A stretch of 64,000 bases of DNA, from assembly GCA_022575985.1 (NCBI GenBank), contig JAKSXM010000007.1:2048501-2112500 (forward strand), in the 5' to 3' direction. Origin of the DNA: Anagrus nilaparvatae. Lineage: Eukaryota; Arthropoda; Insecta; Hymenoptera; Mymaridae. The notes under the pieces were generated by a model, which was not told where the DNA came from, made no database searches, and saw nothing but the letters and a program-made list of their open reading frames with translations. Position 1 is the first letter of the stretch. Each line of letters opens with the position of its first letter. Both the position numbers and the translations under genes were made by a program. This document shows positions 21,990-33,240 of this stretch, in pieces.

Positions 21990-22860
21990 AAACTAGTTTT
22001 TCCATGGAATAAATTTAGGTTTTACGTCGGAAAAGAAAAAACGCTGCCAAGTAATTAGCACTATGGTTCCTCATTATTAATAACAAAATATTCTTAATAG
22101 TCTATTTTACCTAGTAAAAACGATCATTCTAGATATTATAGTACTTTCATAGAAAAAAATTAAGTACTACGTCCCAAAAAAAAAATATTGCTATTATTTT
22201 TAATTTTTTATGTAAAAAATTTTGAAAAAAAAAATTACAAAAAATTAAGTTTCAGATCCAAAAAAATCACTATAAAAAATATTTCTAAAACTAGTATTCC
22301 TACAGAAAAAAAGAGGCACTATTTTCAAAAAGGAAAAAAATATTGCTGTTTTTTTTTATGCAAAAAGTTTTGAGAAAAAAAGTTCAAAAAATAAAGTGTC
22401 AGATTGGAGGCGACGAGTAATAACCTAATAACCATATTTTCAGATATTGGTACTTTCATAGGCGAAAATTGGGAATTACATTCAAAAAGAAAAAAAATAT
22501 TTTTATTTTTTTTATTTTTTAAAGTAAAATATTTTTAGAAAAAAAAGTTCAAAAAATTATGTGTGTGAGGTGTCAGGAAATATCGAGTATTAACCATATT
22601 TTCAGATATTGGTACTTTCATAGAAAAAAATTAGGTACTACATCCAAAGAGAAAAAAAATATTGCTGTTTTTATTTTGAAAAAAAAATTTAAATAAAATT
22701 AATTATCAGATTCGGGATATCCAGTAAAAACCATTATTTCAAATATAAGTACTCTTATGGAAATAAATGAAGTATTACTTCTAAATTAAAAAAAAAAAGT
22801 AGTTTGTAATTTTTTAATAAAAAAATTAAAAAAAAAAAATATTAGGTCTACCACATTGGT
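21990..22860. repeat. Degenerate tandem repeat, unit about 150 bp
   Basis: Five to six diverged units recur. Each has the order: TACTTTCATAGAAAAAAATT, a TTAAGTACTACGTCC-like block, an A-rich block with ATATTGCT, a TTTTGAGAAAAAAA block, then TCAGAT(T/C)C and a TAAAAACCA block. Related units occur at about 27610-27840, 47070-47450, 61930-62110 and inverted at 55480-55850. No coding capacity. Confidence 0.65.
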
Positions 22861-23303
22861 TGTGAAATTTCACTGGTTCCCCACGCTTCATCCTATTCTC
22901 GCTTTAAAAGGGGTATCAGACTTTACTTTCATAAATTAGAGAATGCACAGTAGTGTTGGTAGCATTTGCACCAATCTCCTTGTAATTGACTATCTGCTAT
23001 TAATATTTACTATTTACTATTGATATTTACTATTAACAGTTGACTAGTCAGTATTATGTAATTAATTATTGTAAATTTCGTTTTATTTAATTTTAATTTT
23101 AAGTAAATACTAAATTTTATCTATATTTAAAAATCTATTTATATATATTGCAAGTTATATTTACTTTTACTGATTTAAATATTTATTGAATTAGGTATAT
23201 ATTATTATATACGTGATTGACAATTGAGTGTGTTGAATATTTTTTGTATTTTGTAGTTGTCAAATAAAGTTTCATAATCATAATAATACATACATACATA
23301 CTA
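22861..23303. other. AT-rich spacer
   Basis: Simple AT-rich sequence with a short reiterated TATTTACTATT theme at about 22990-23030 and a TACA run at 23288-23301. No gene seen. Confidence 0.6.
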
Positions 23304-24002
23304 GGGTGTTTCTTATTTCCCAAACTGCCCATAGAGAAACATACTGGCTCGAATATGATACTTCAGGTCATAAAAATATTATCAAAAAAAAAAAATTTAT
23401 AAACAGTTTGACGTAGTGTGCCGATTTTCAAATGAAAATCGGTAAAAATCAGAAAAAAGGTTTTAAAAACGTTTTATAAAGCTTTTAGAAACCTTCCAAA
23501 AAAATTTTTACTAGTAAAATGTTTTAAAAGCGTGTTTGTGACAAAAAATCTAAAAAAAAAATGTAAATTATAATTTATATTTTATGATATTTGAAATTAA
23601 TTTATAATTTACAGTCGTCTAAAAAGAAAATATCTTTGCCAATTGCAATTTCACTGTTTTATTCATTGATTTTTTGTAAAAATACATATTTCTTATTTTA
23701 GTGACGAGGCAATAAAAAAAGGCTTCTTTAAATAGTCAATATACCTATGTTATAATTTACAGTTCTTTCCAGATATTTTGTTACTAATATAAAGCTTTTA
23801 GAGCATTTTAGTAGTGAACAATTTTTGGGAAGGTTTCTTAAAGCTTTTTAAAACCTTTTCTCTGATTTTTACCAATTTTCATTTGCAAATGGGCACACTA
23901 AATCAAATTATTTATAAAAATTTTTTTTAGTTTTTTGACCCGAAGTATCATATTTGAGCCAGTATTTTTCTCTGCGGGCAGTTTGGGAAATAAGAAACAC
24001 CC
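23304..24002. mobile_element. TA-flanked fold-back element, 0.7 kb
   Basis: Almost the whole element is an inverted repeat. The left end begins GGGTGTTTCTTATTTCCCAA and the right end is its complement, with TA at 23302-23303 and 24003-24004. Homology between arms continues through TACTGGCTCGAATATGATAC and inward for more than 200 bp. This fits a Tc1/mariner-type MITE. A truncated relative lies at 53872-54279. Confidence 0.75.
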
Positions 24003-24004
24003 TA

Positions 24005-24046
24005 ACACATACATACAGACTCACACACACATACACACATACAGAC
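24005..24046. repeat. CA/CATA microsatellite
   Basis: Mixed ACAC and ACATAC repeats. A second tract lies at about 24213-24260. They abut copies of a repeat containing AACCGGTTTTTTAGCTTCC and CTCAAAACGTGCTTATATGC. Confidence 0.8.
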
Positions 24047-27000
24047 TTTTTTTAAAAACCGGTTTTTTAGCTTCCTGGGGTCTCAAAACGTGATTATATG
24101 CCAAAAAATCGAAAATCAAAATTTCACCTATCACAATGGTTCCTGTATTCATAAAAAAATTTTTGAAAAAAAAAATTAGGTCTTAATACCACAATGGTTG
24201 TGAAATATTGCCCACATACATACATACACACACACACATACACACGCGTACACACGCACAGAATTTTTTTAAAAACCGGGTTTTTAGCTTCCTGGGGTCT
24301 CAAAACGTGCTTATATGCCAAAAAATCAAAAATTGAAATTTCACCTATAACAATGGTTCCGCTATGAGGAACCTTTGTGATGGGTCAAATTAGAAATTAA
24401 AAAGCAAACTGGTAGCTGAGAATTCGAATAAAATCAAAATTGGAAAAACAGCTGCCAAATCGCAGCCAAGCCACCTAGAGCCTTAAAAATTGGCCAGTAA
24501 GCATACTTTTACATACTAAACACAGTGCATTTGGTATTTATTAAATCCAAGACATCGACCTCAGACTTGGGTAAAAATAGCTAAGAACTACCGATATATA
24601 AGTATTAAAAATGTAAAAACAATATAACAAAGAATAAAATCGCTCCTTAATGGCCGATATAGAAAATTTGTTATGCTCAGATCAATGGGATTTCGTTTGA
24701 AAAAAATTTTCAAAAAAAAATTTAAAAAAAAATGGCGGCAAATGAGATATTTCGGTTTTTCCAAAAACACGTTTTTCCATTTTCCGGAGTTTTCCGGGGT
24801 TTTTTCGAAAAACAAATGACAGAAATGGATTTACTGAAGGTTTCCCAACATATATACTCTTTTAGAATATGTTTACAAGCTATTATTTATCATTTTTTAG
24901 TATTTTTCCAAAAAGCACTAACCATTGCTGTTTTGGCTAAGAAAGACTCTTATTCAATAAATAAATTTAAAACTTCTATGTTAGTATACTTACCAAAATC
25001 ATTGTTTTGCGGTTTTCCGAAATTTTTAACAACGAAAAAGGAAAAAAAATATGACACCTGCCGATTTGAGTTTCTTTACAAGCAAAATATGAATAATCTA
25101 TGTATTTGTGTATACTGAAGATATATTCAGGATATATTTATGCAAAAAATACACACATGTTTTTATTTTATACACATTTTTATTGTATTATATCGTTTAT
25201 ATTTTCCTATTGTATGCCCGGTCTATAGTATTCTATAGTTTTGTTTCCTCAGGGTAAGTATCAAAAACTTTACTGCTTATATTTATAAATCCTAGATTCC
25301 TAGATAATAGAACTTTCATGTAAAATAAAATAAAAATAAAGTAATAAACTAATAAGGCTGATTCCATGTGAAACGTACATTGACCTCCAGATGGGGTCTT
25401 CCGATTGGGCTGTAACTTTGCACAAGTGATTATATATATAAAATGTCCTCACTCCCCAAATATTACATCGTAAAATCGTTTCTAGCCGCCTCTGTGAATT
25501 TTTGAAAATTGGGACCGATTTTAAAGCTCTCAGCCACCAACTTTTGCTTCATTATATAAAAGCATGAAGAAATGTTAAAAATATTATTAGAAAAACGGTT
25601 TCGATCGGAAATTTCCCTGGCTATCCGAATTTCTAAACCGTTTTTTAAAATTTTCACGTGGAAACCCGGAAAATTGGAAAATGTGAGCCGTACCGGCTGT
25701 AGCTCATAACTCAAAACCCGTCACTACAAATAACTTCAAACTGGGAGTGAAGACTGAGTATTCCATATACTTTCACCTGATATTAATATGGGTATGGGTA
25801 TTTTCATATACGGAAAAGTTATAACGATAATTAGTGAAATTTTCCGATTTTGAAAATGCAAATTTAGCGAAAAAAGCTATATTTATATGCAAATTTAAGC
25901 AGAACCGATTTCATATGTAAAATTTGTCATGAAATAAATTATTTTTTAATGCCTTTAAACCTTTTCTATTGATATATATATAGTCAATTCTACGAAATTA
26001 GACTTTTTATAAGAAGCTATTCAAGTAATTCTTAGTGAAAATGACCTAATAGGAAAACGAATGTCAGGAATTTTGAAAAATCAAATTCGGCTGGATTTAG
26101 TATGTTAAAATATGACACCTTACCAATTTTTATGGTTCTAGATTAAAAAATTTTGAAATAGCAGCTGTTTTTTGAATTAAAAATATTTTCCAATTTTTAA
26201 AGAAAATCTAAGTAAATTTTCTTTTTTAATTTTTTTACACTCTGAACAGAGCTCAAAAACTATTTTCAACCATAGGAAATAGCTGAAACTTCTTACTGAG
26301 AGTCATTACGGCTGTCAGTTTTTGGAAAAACATCGAGAAAGCTGAATCAAACTAAAATTCTAAAGGAAAATTTTTTTTTTAATATGGATTTTTAATTATT
26401 ATATTTTATAATTAATAATTATTTTTTTTTTAAGTTTTTCAAAACTAAAAAGGTTAAATACCCAGAAATAGAAATTTTAAAAAAGAATTAAAATTTTCTT
26501 TTTGAAAAACAGTAATTTTAAGTGCAACAAAAAAGAAAAGAATTTCCCAGTGTTTGAAAAATCCACATTAAAAAAAAAAATTTTCCTTTAGAATTTTAGT
26601 TTGATTCAGCTTTCTCGATGTTTTTCCAAAAACTGACAGCCGTAATGACTCTCAGTAAGAAGTTTCAGCTATTTCCTATGGTTGAAAATAGTTTTTGAGC
26701 TCTGTTCAGAGTGTAAAAAAATTAAAAAAGAAAATTTACTTAGATTTTCTTTAAAAATTGGAAAATATTTTTAATTCAAAAAACAGCTGCTATTTCAAAA
26801 TTTTTTAATCTAGAACCATAAAAATTGGTAAGGTGTCATATTTTAACATACTAAATCCAGCCGAATTTGATTTTTCAAAATTCCTGACATTCGTTTTCCT
26901 ATTAGGTCATTTTCACTAAGAATTACTTGAATAGCTTCTTATAAAAAGTCTAATTTCGTAGAATTGACTATATATATATCAATAGAAAAGGTTTAAAGGC

Positions 27001-29010
27001 ATTAAAAAATAATTTATTTCATGACAAATTTTACATATGAAATCGGTTCTGCTTAAATTTGCATATAAATATAGCTTTTTTCGCTAAATTTGCATTTTCA
27101 AAATCGGAAAATTTCACTAATTATCGTTATAACTTTTCCGTATATGAAAATACCCATACCCATATTAATATCAGGTGAAAGTATATGGAATACTCAGTCT
27201 TCACTCCCAGTTTGAAGTTATTTGAAGTGACGGGTTTTGAGTTATGAGCTACAGCCGGTACGGCTCACATTTTCCAATTTTCCGGGTTTCCACGTGAAAA
27301 TTTTAAAAAACGGTTTAGAAATTCGGATAGCCAGGGAAATTTCCGATCGAAACCGTTTTTCTAATAATATTTTTAACATTTCTTCATGCTTTTATTTAAT
27401 GAAGCAAAAGTTGGTGGCTGAGAGCTTTAAAATCGGTCCCAATTTTCAAAAATTCACAGAGGCGGCTAGAAACGATTTTACGATGTAATTTCTGGGGAGT
27501 GAGGACATTTTATATATATAATCACTTGTGCAAAGTTACAGCCCAATCGGAAGACCCCATCTGGAGGTCAACGTACGTTTCACATGGAATCAGCCATAAA
27601 GTTATAAATAAAAACGATGTTTCTAAAATTAATACTTTCATAGATAAAAATTAAGTATTACGTCCCTAAAGAGAAAAAATTTCGGTTTTTTTAGTATTTT
27701 TTGGTAGCAAAAGTTTTGAGACAAAAATTTCCAAAAATTATAAAAATAATTAGATTCGAGATAATATCGAGTAAAAACAATATAGATATCTAGATATTAG
27801 TACTTTCCCAGAAAAAATGAGTTATTACATGGGTAGATTTAAATGAAATGTGTTTGAAATGTATGGTCAGGTCTTCAAAACTGCCCCAAAAATAAGTCAC
27901 CAGCCCAATTTTTAGCATCCCAGAGCAAAATCTCGATTTTTGGCAGCCATTTTTGTGTTTTGGACTCTTATAAAAAAAGTAAGCAAAATGGGGGATAATT
28001 ATTCTTATTTTTTCTGTTAAAAACTCTCATTAACATAAAAAGTTTTATCCTCTTTCATCCGGATAGGAAATTTTCCTGGCTATCTGATTCTGGAGTCAAG
28101 AATTATTTTTTTAGCAGTGCATGCGTGAAAAATCGCTAAAATAGGCTGTTTTTTTTTAAAAGTCGATTTTTCAAATGCCTATTAGTTCAAAGTCTTCTAA
28201 CCAGGCTTAATTTTTTCCTTAAAGAATATATTTTTTGAAAAAAAAAATTTCGATGGAAAATTGCTTTTAGAGAGCTCTAGATCAAAAAATAGCAGCTTTT
28301 AAAAGTTCATATGTTATAAATATCGAATTTTCCGCCAAGTCACGTGACCAATTAAAAATCTGACCAAAAATTTGGTTTCCCCAGAAAATTTTACATAAGG
28401 ATATATCTTTTCATGTTTTTAAGAGCGTTTATTTTAAAGCAACGAAATTTTAAATTGAAAGATTAAATTAATTTTAATAAAAATAATCCCGGCACGGATT
28501 TGCCGACGTAATTTTTTCCATAGACAGGTAACAGGTCTTGGCCGGAACTTTAAAGACGTATATCAGTGACGTTGAAAGTCAAGTTATTTTAGATAGCCAC
28601 GTGCTTGATCCTGCAGTAATATTACTATATTCTAGTGACTGACAAGGGGAGTTCAATACATTTGGAACACCAAATTACACCAAATGGTTATGGATGAGTT
28701 TGTTATGTTGAAAAAACATGCCGACTATCCTCCGTTCATTCCAATGGGCCTTCTGGGTCTAGAAACGCAGGGCTCAAAGTTATAAAATAGGGTTTTTTGG
28801 TAATTTTCAATGAAACGCCAAAACCTCGCAAATTAACCAAAACTCTTCTGATTGATCTCATTTATTTGGTTTAAGATCACCTTTCATATGCTGTAAACCG
28901 CAATTTATAATTATCATCAATTTTCTCATCACTTTAGCCAAATGTTTAATATTGTAATAAATTTGAGGTTAATTAGTGGAATATTGGAGTGGATGCTAGT
29001 GGATATGAAA
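24047..29010. repeat. Large repeat, copy L (inverted partner at 54285-57230), interrupted by a fold-back element
   Basis: Excluding the insertion at 25356-27595, this is a repeat of about 2.7 kb whose reverse complement is 54285-57230. Matching landmarks include the TTAGCTTCCTGGGG module, a conserved region with CGGAAAATGGAAAAACG, the GTTTCCTCAGGGTA motif near 25244, the ATTGGGCTGGTGACTTATT motif near 27895, and GTGGATGC(T/C)AGTGG at the end. ORFs such as 24732-25118 are shared by the copies but lack any recognisable domain. The termini are not defined, so the class is unknown. Confidence 0.8.
25356..27595. mobile_element. Long fold-back element with about 1-kb arms, 2.24 kb
   Basis: Arm 25356-26395 is the near-perfect reverse complement of 26556-27595, differing at only a few positions per hundred, with a loop of about 160 bp. 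Ends are GGCTGATTCCATGTGAAACG and its complement, flanked by ATAA at 25352-25355 and 27596-27599 (possible 4-bp target duplication). It interrupts copy L of the large repeat; the corresponding region near 55690 in the inverted copy is free of it. Each arm contains the same 83-codon ORF, which has no known domain. Confidence 0.88.
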
Positions 29011-30105
29011 TAATAATTGACACTGTGTGATTAATATGTTGATAATATGATTTATTAACGCGTGTACTGGTATACACGACTGAGTGCGTACAGTCCATTG
29101 ACATATATTTAAAAAAAAAAAATAAAATGTAAAATCTGTACAGTATATGTAGTAAGCTAATTCATGTAAGCATGGGTATATAATATGGTCTTGTACGCAT
29201 CAGCTTAATATTTAATACAATTTAAAGTAAAAATGGAAGATTTTAATTTAATTTTTGTTATTTTTTAAAGAAATTATATTATTTCAAATTTTATAGGTTT
29301 AATAGTAGGATTTATAGGTAATTTCTACTAAATATAAAAAAAAAATATTGAAAATAAGTGTACCTTAAAAAAAATACTAAATTAAATGAATTTACAAATA
29401 TAAATTTACTGTTAATAATTTCACTAGAAAATATATATATATATTTTTTGCACTAGATAAAGTTTGTAATATCACTAGAATAACACAATTATAGATTAAC
29501 TTTTTAAATTTTAGTATTCAATTTGAATTACTGGATACAGTTTAAAATATAACTGTAAAATTATTGATTATATATTAATGTTTCGACATATATTTAGTTT
29601 CTTTGTTTCAGTTACTTATTTCATTAGAAAATTATCACAATTATATATTAATTTTATGAATTATATTTTAAAAAATGATTATTTCGTTTTTATACTTTAA
29701 GGTAGAAAAGGCCATGTATGTAAAAAAGTAGCACAAAACCATAAATTAAATTGACGCGTGAATAACTATTTTATGCATATGTAAGGGCTTAATATTGCTG
29801 AAATTATAATAAAAAATGAATAAGAAATCAAAAATTTATTTTTTCGTTTTTATATAAAAATACAAATTTAACGTGGAAATAGTCATATACACTCATGTAA
29901 ACTTTTAAAATATCAAATTTAAAGTTTATTTTTACATTCACTATGGTTAAAAAAAAAAATTAATACAATGGTTTTTTAACCAATTAAATAATTTTATTTA
30001 ATTTTTCAAAATAGTGCAAAATACTGATTTTCAGTAAATTTTTAAAACGGCGGTATTTCAAAAAAATGAGCAGATCCGATTTTCCGGTTGGTATTTTTGA
30101 GATAT
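29011..30105. other. AT-rich intergenic DNA
   Basis: No gene or repeat could be supported. A slightly GC-richer patch at about 29057-29090 has ACGCGTGTACTGGTATACACG, which is short and partly palindromic. Confidence 0.6.
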
Positions 30106-31281
30106 ATATGGGCGATTATTTCTCAACCCGGCCACCCCCCTCTGTCCAAAAATGGTGGCAACTTAAAAAGATTTTGGTTTTCTCAAATTGACTGGAAAAG
30201 GGTCTAGTTTTTTATTCTCATTGGCCTTTTCAACTCTGTAAATCTACTGTGCCCATTTTAGGCACTGAGCGGCGGCAGGTCGACATTTTAAAAACAGAAA
30301 AATTGAAATAAAAGTAGATTAACGGTAAGTTTTTTGAAATTTTTTTCTCTTAAAAGTTGTAATTTATTAAAACAAAGAAAATGAGACCATTTGCGTTCTA
30401 ATTGGTTGATTTCTTAAAAAGTTTTGTGGGTGCTATGTAGTTTTTAAAAATGGGTAAAAAACGGCTACTTTGACTGATGATATCTCTGAACCTACATATC
30501 CAAAATAAAAAAGTTTTAGTGCAAAATGGTAGTCTTTTGATACATAATAAGTGTGCCAAATATCAGGGGATTTGAATGAGTAGTTTCGGATTTAACAATT
30601 TTCGGGTACTAATTCTCTTTAAAAAATGGGTCAAAATTTGTTTCAGAATTACCCTTAAAATTGCTAAATCCGAAACTACTCAATCAAATCCCCTAATATT
30701 TGGCACACTTATTATGCATCAAAAGACTACCATTTTGCACTAAAACTTTTTTGTTTTGGATATGTAGGTTCAGAGATATCATCACTCAAAGTAGCCGTTT
30801 TACAATTTAATTTATTTATTTATTGACGTTTCTACCCCTAGTTTCCACCCCTGGTAATTTTCAAAATCTATATAGAAATTCTTAATTAATAATATTACAC
30901 AAAGTATATAAAATATAGAAAAATATTTGACAATTTTAAATTCTTACATTTTAAATTATTATTACATGAATATTAGGATGTAAAGGGTCCAGTCATTATA
31001 TAAAATTTTAATATTTCTATTAAAAAATCTGTAAAAAAAAATATATAAAGAAATTAACCTAATTTGTACTTTTATTTCAATTTTTCTGTTTTCAAAATGT
31101 CGACCTGCCGCCGTTCAGTGCCTAAAATGGGCACAGTAGATTTACAGAGTTGAAAAGGCCAATGAGAATAAAAAACTAGACCGACCTTTTTCCAGTCAAT
31201 TTGAGAAAACCAAAATCTTTTTAAGTTGCCACCATGTTTGGACAGAGGGGGGTGGCCGGATTGAGAAATAATCGCCCATAT
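30106..31281. mobile_element. Nested fold-back element, 1.2 kb
   Basis: Outer arms (30106 to about 30320, and about 31065 to 31281) share ATGGGCGATTATTTCTCAA, CACCCCCCTCTGTCC and AGGTCGACATTTT. Inner arms (about 30455-30620 and 30645-30800) share AACGGCTACTTTGA, TACATATCCAAAA and AAATCCGAAACTACTCA. The spacers between outer and inner arms are unrelated, so one side has gained or lost sequence. No coding capacity. Confidence 0.8.
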
Positions 31282-31358
31282 GTATTCAAGAAATATTCCC
31301 TATGCTTAGTTTTTTGCGTCATTTTTGAGAACCCTACTTTCTCTTCAAGAGAAGCGTG

Positions 31359-32281
31359 TATATTTTAATAAACCATTTTAATTAAATTGTCAAATTGAGA
31401 TGTATCATTCAAAGGATACCAAAATTACTATACCCTTGTAAAATTTCCCAAAGAATTCAAATTTTTGGTCAGATTTTTATTTGGTGACGTGACTTAGCGG
31501 GAAATCAGCAAAATAAGTAACAAGTCAAAATTGAAAAAAACGAAAATTGGTATTACTTGCTTAAAACAAAAATTACTCTCGTGTAATTTTTTTCAGTAAA
31601 ATATATGCAATTTCGGAAAATTTTAAGAAAAAAAAATTTTTTTTTTTAGCGGGAAACTTTTGAGTTATTTTCACTTAAAGTTTAACACAAATTTGAATTT
31701 TCCCACGAATTGACATAGAGTAGGAAAAATCTAACTGAAAATTCGAATTTTTCATCAAATTTCACATCGAAAACCTATTTTTTTTTTTTTTTAAATGTTT
31801 TTTAGAGCTTTTTTACGGGATTTTCAAAACTGGTGGCTGAGGAGAGAAATTTGACAAAAAAACTTTAAATCAGCATAGCACCCTTCAAAATTTATAGAAA
31901 ACCTTCAAATTCGGGGAATCATCTATTTTTAAGTTGTTTTATCGAAAAAAAACCAAATTTCCTATTTTTGAGACCTGGCATATCATTATATCAACAGAAA
32001 TTATAAAGTCTTTTGAAATGAAATTAATTACTTATGGTCAATAAAAGTTAAGCATAAAGATAAGCATAATCATAAAGATATAAGATTCATATAAATATAA
32101 GCATAAAGTTAAGCATACTTATTATTATAAAGAATCTAATAATTTTAAATAATACCAAAATAAAGATAAAATACGTGTGACTCGCCTTTTATTTTATATT
32201 CCTTTTTTTATCCTGTTTTCCATCATTCTTTTAATTTGCTGTTTAATTTCGTTGTGTTTAGTTTCGTCGTTTCGTGCTTAA
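31359..32281 (+). repeat. Direct repeat, copy 1 (partner 36752-37974)
   Basis: It begins TATATTTTAATAAACC and ends at a TTAA where a piggyBac end starts. The partner has about 300 bp extra at 37382-37687. The terminal part (31987-32281) corresponds to 37683-37974, which is the distal 5' flank of protease copy 2. Confidence 0.8.
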
Positions 32282-33240
32282 CCCTTAGGTGAACACCCGG
32301 GTACCCGTGTACTTTTTCGGTCGAAATCTTAAAAAATTTCAACCTTCCGGTTAAAATTTTTTAACCAGCCTCCTTGCTAGCTTCAAGCATCTAATTTTTC
32401 ATTAGCCTATATAGTAAAAACCTAAAAAAAAATGGTTTTTACTATTAAAAAAATTAATTTTGAAAAGAGGCCTCTTTTTGGACACCCGGGTACCCGTGTA
32501 CCCCTTAAGCGTAATGTTAATTTCAGTCTTTTAGGATTGGGATAGGAAAGTTTTAAAAGATTAAATTTTTAAAAATTGTGAAAGATATTAATAAAGAAAT
32601 AAAAAACAATAAATATATACGTTAATTAAGGTACTTTTTATTATTTTTAGTTACATCCTAAGCATCTACCAATTTCATATGAATGTTCTTTACATACTGG
32701 TTTCAAGCAAGCATCGCAACCTTTTCTAGTTTTCCTTTTTAGCCTAATTTCTTGTTCATTACATATGTAAGAGCAACCTAGATGATCTTTCCTGTCTGTT
32801 TTGTCTTTTGGTTGAATATCTGATAAGTCTTTTGTTCTAATACTACCAATAATGCTTTCTCTTGCAATCTTCGTTGCAAAATTTCGAGTAACATTACCGA
32901 ATAAAGCTCAATTTTCTATGACTGGCTTTGCCAAGTCCTCACTCAATTGCGTGTAGAATAACCTCCTCTCATAATTTTTTTTTTGAATGAAATTTTGAAT
33001 GAAAGTATTGATATTTTTCAAAATTTAAAAATTTTTTACTTTTGCTTTCGTCGTCTATATTTTCCTCATTTTCTGAACCAACTTGTTCAGATTCTGGATT
33101 TCCCGGAAGGCAATCTTCATTATCGTTATCAGATGCCTTTCACTCATATCTTCTCCGCATAAACTATTTAGGTAACGCCGTTTTTCTACGGCACTTAGAG
33201 CGAGAGAATAAAGTTGAATTAATTGGCTAAATTATTCTGA
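32282..33240 (-). mobile_element. Internally deleted piggyBac element, one end defined
   Basis: The left end starts CCCTTAGGTG directly after TTAA (32278-32281), the piggyBac target site. The sister repeat shows the uninterrupted site CGTGCTTAAAC at 37966-37976. A 19-bp motif with CCCGGGTACCCG occurs at 32294-32312 and again at 32483-32501 as subterminal direct repeats. The interior carries transposase fragments on the minus strand. The other end was not found. Confidence 0.75.
32647..33160 (-). pseudogene. piggyBac transposase remnant: N-terminal acidic part joined to C-terminal Cys domain
   Basis: Read on the minus strand, it begins at ATG 33160 with MRRRYE, a TGA, then KASDNDNEDCLPGNPESEQV, the acidic N-terminal style of piggyBac transposases. 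The C-terminal part runs from about 32970 (RRLFYTQLSEDLAKPVIEN) through ESIIGSIRTKDLS to the zinc-binding tail. The tail contains GCSYICNEQEIR, KGCDACLKPVCKEH and RCLGCN before TAA at 32647-32649. The catalytic DDD core is missing between the two parts and at least two in-frame stops are present. It cannot encode an active transposase. Confidence 0.8.

Larger units (their letters stand above)
17110..22000 (+). repeat. Segmental duplication unit A (contains protease copy 1)
   Basis: This block aligns by eye to 45918-53870 in the same orientation. Homology covers the distal 5' flank (for example the shared CAAACGAATTAGCTTCG and TCGGATCC/TTGGATCC stretches), the proximal 5' flank from about 17690, the entire protease ORF and about 600 bp of 3' flank, ending near GAATTTCCTGAA. 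Unit A lacks three insertions found in the partner, so it preserves the pre-insertion state. Confidence 0.85.

Noticed and set aside
24732..25118. 128-aa ORF with a relative at 56184-56540 on the minus strand
   Set aside because: It lies in the large inverted repeat, the relative is broken into two ORFs by an extra block, and the peptide has no recognisable domain.
25463..25714. 83-aa ORF on the minus strand, repeated on the plus strand at 27237-27488
   Set aside because: The two ORFs are the same sequence in the two arms of a young hairpin. Their identity follows from arm identity and there is no domain, so it is not evidence of coding.
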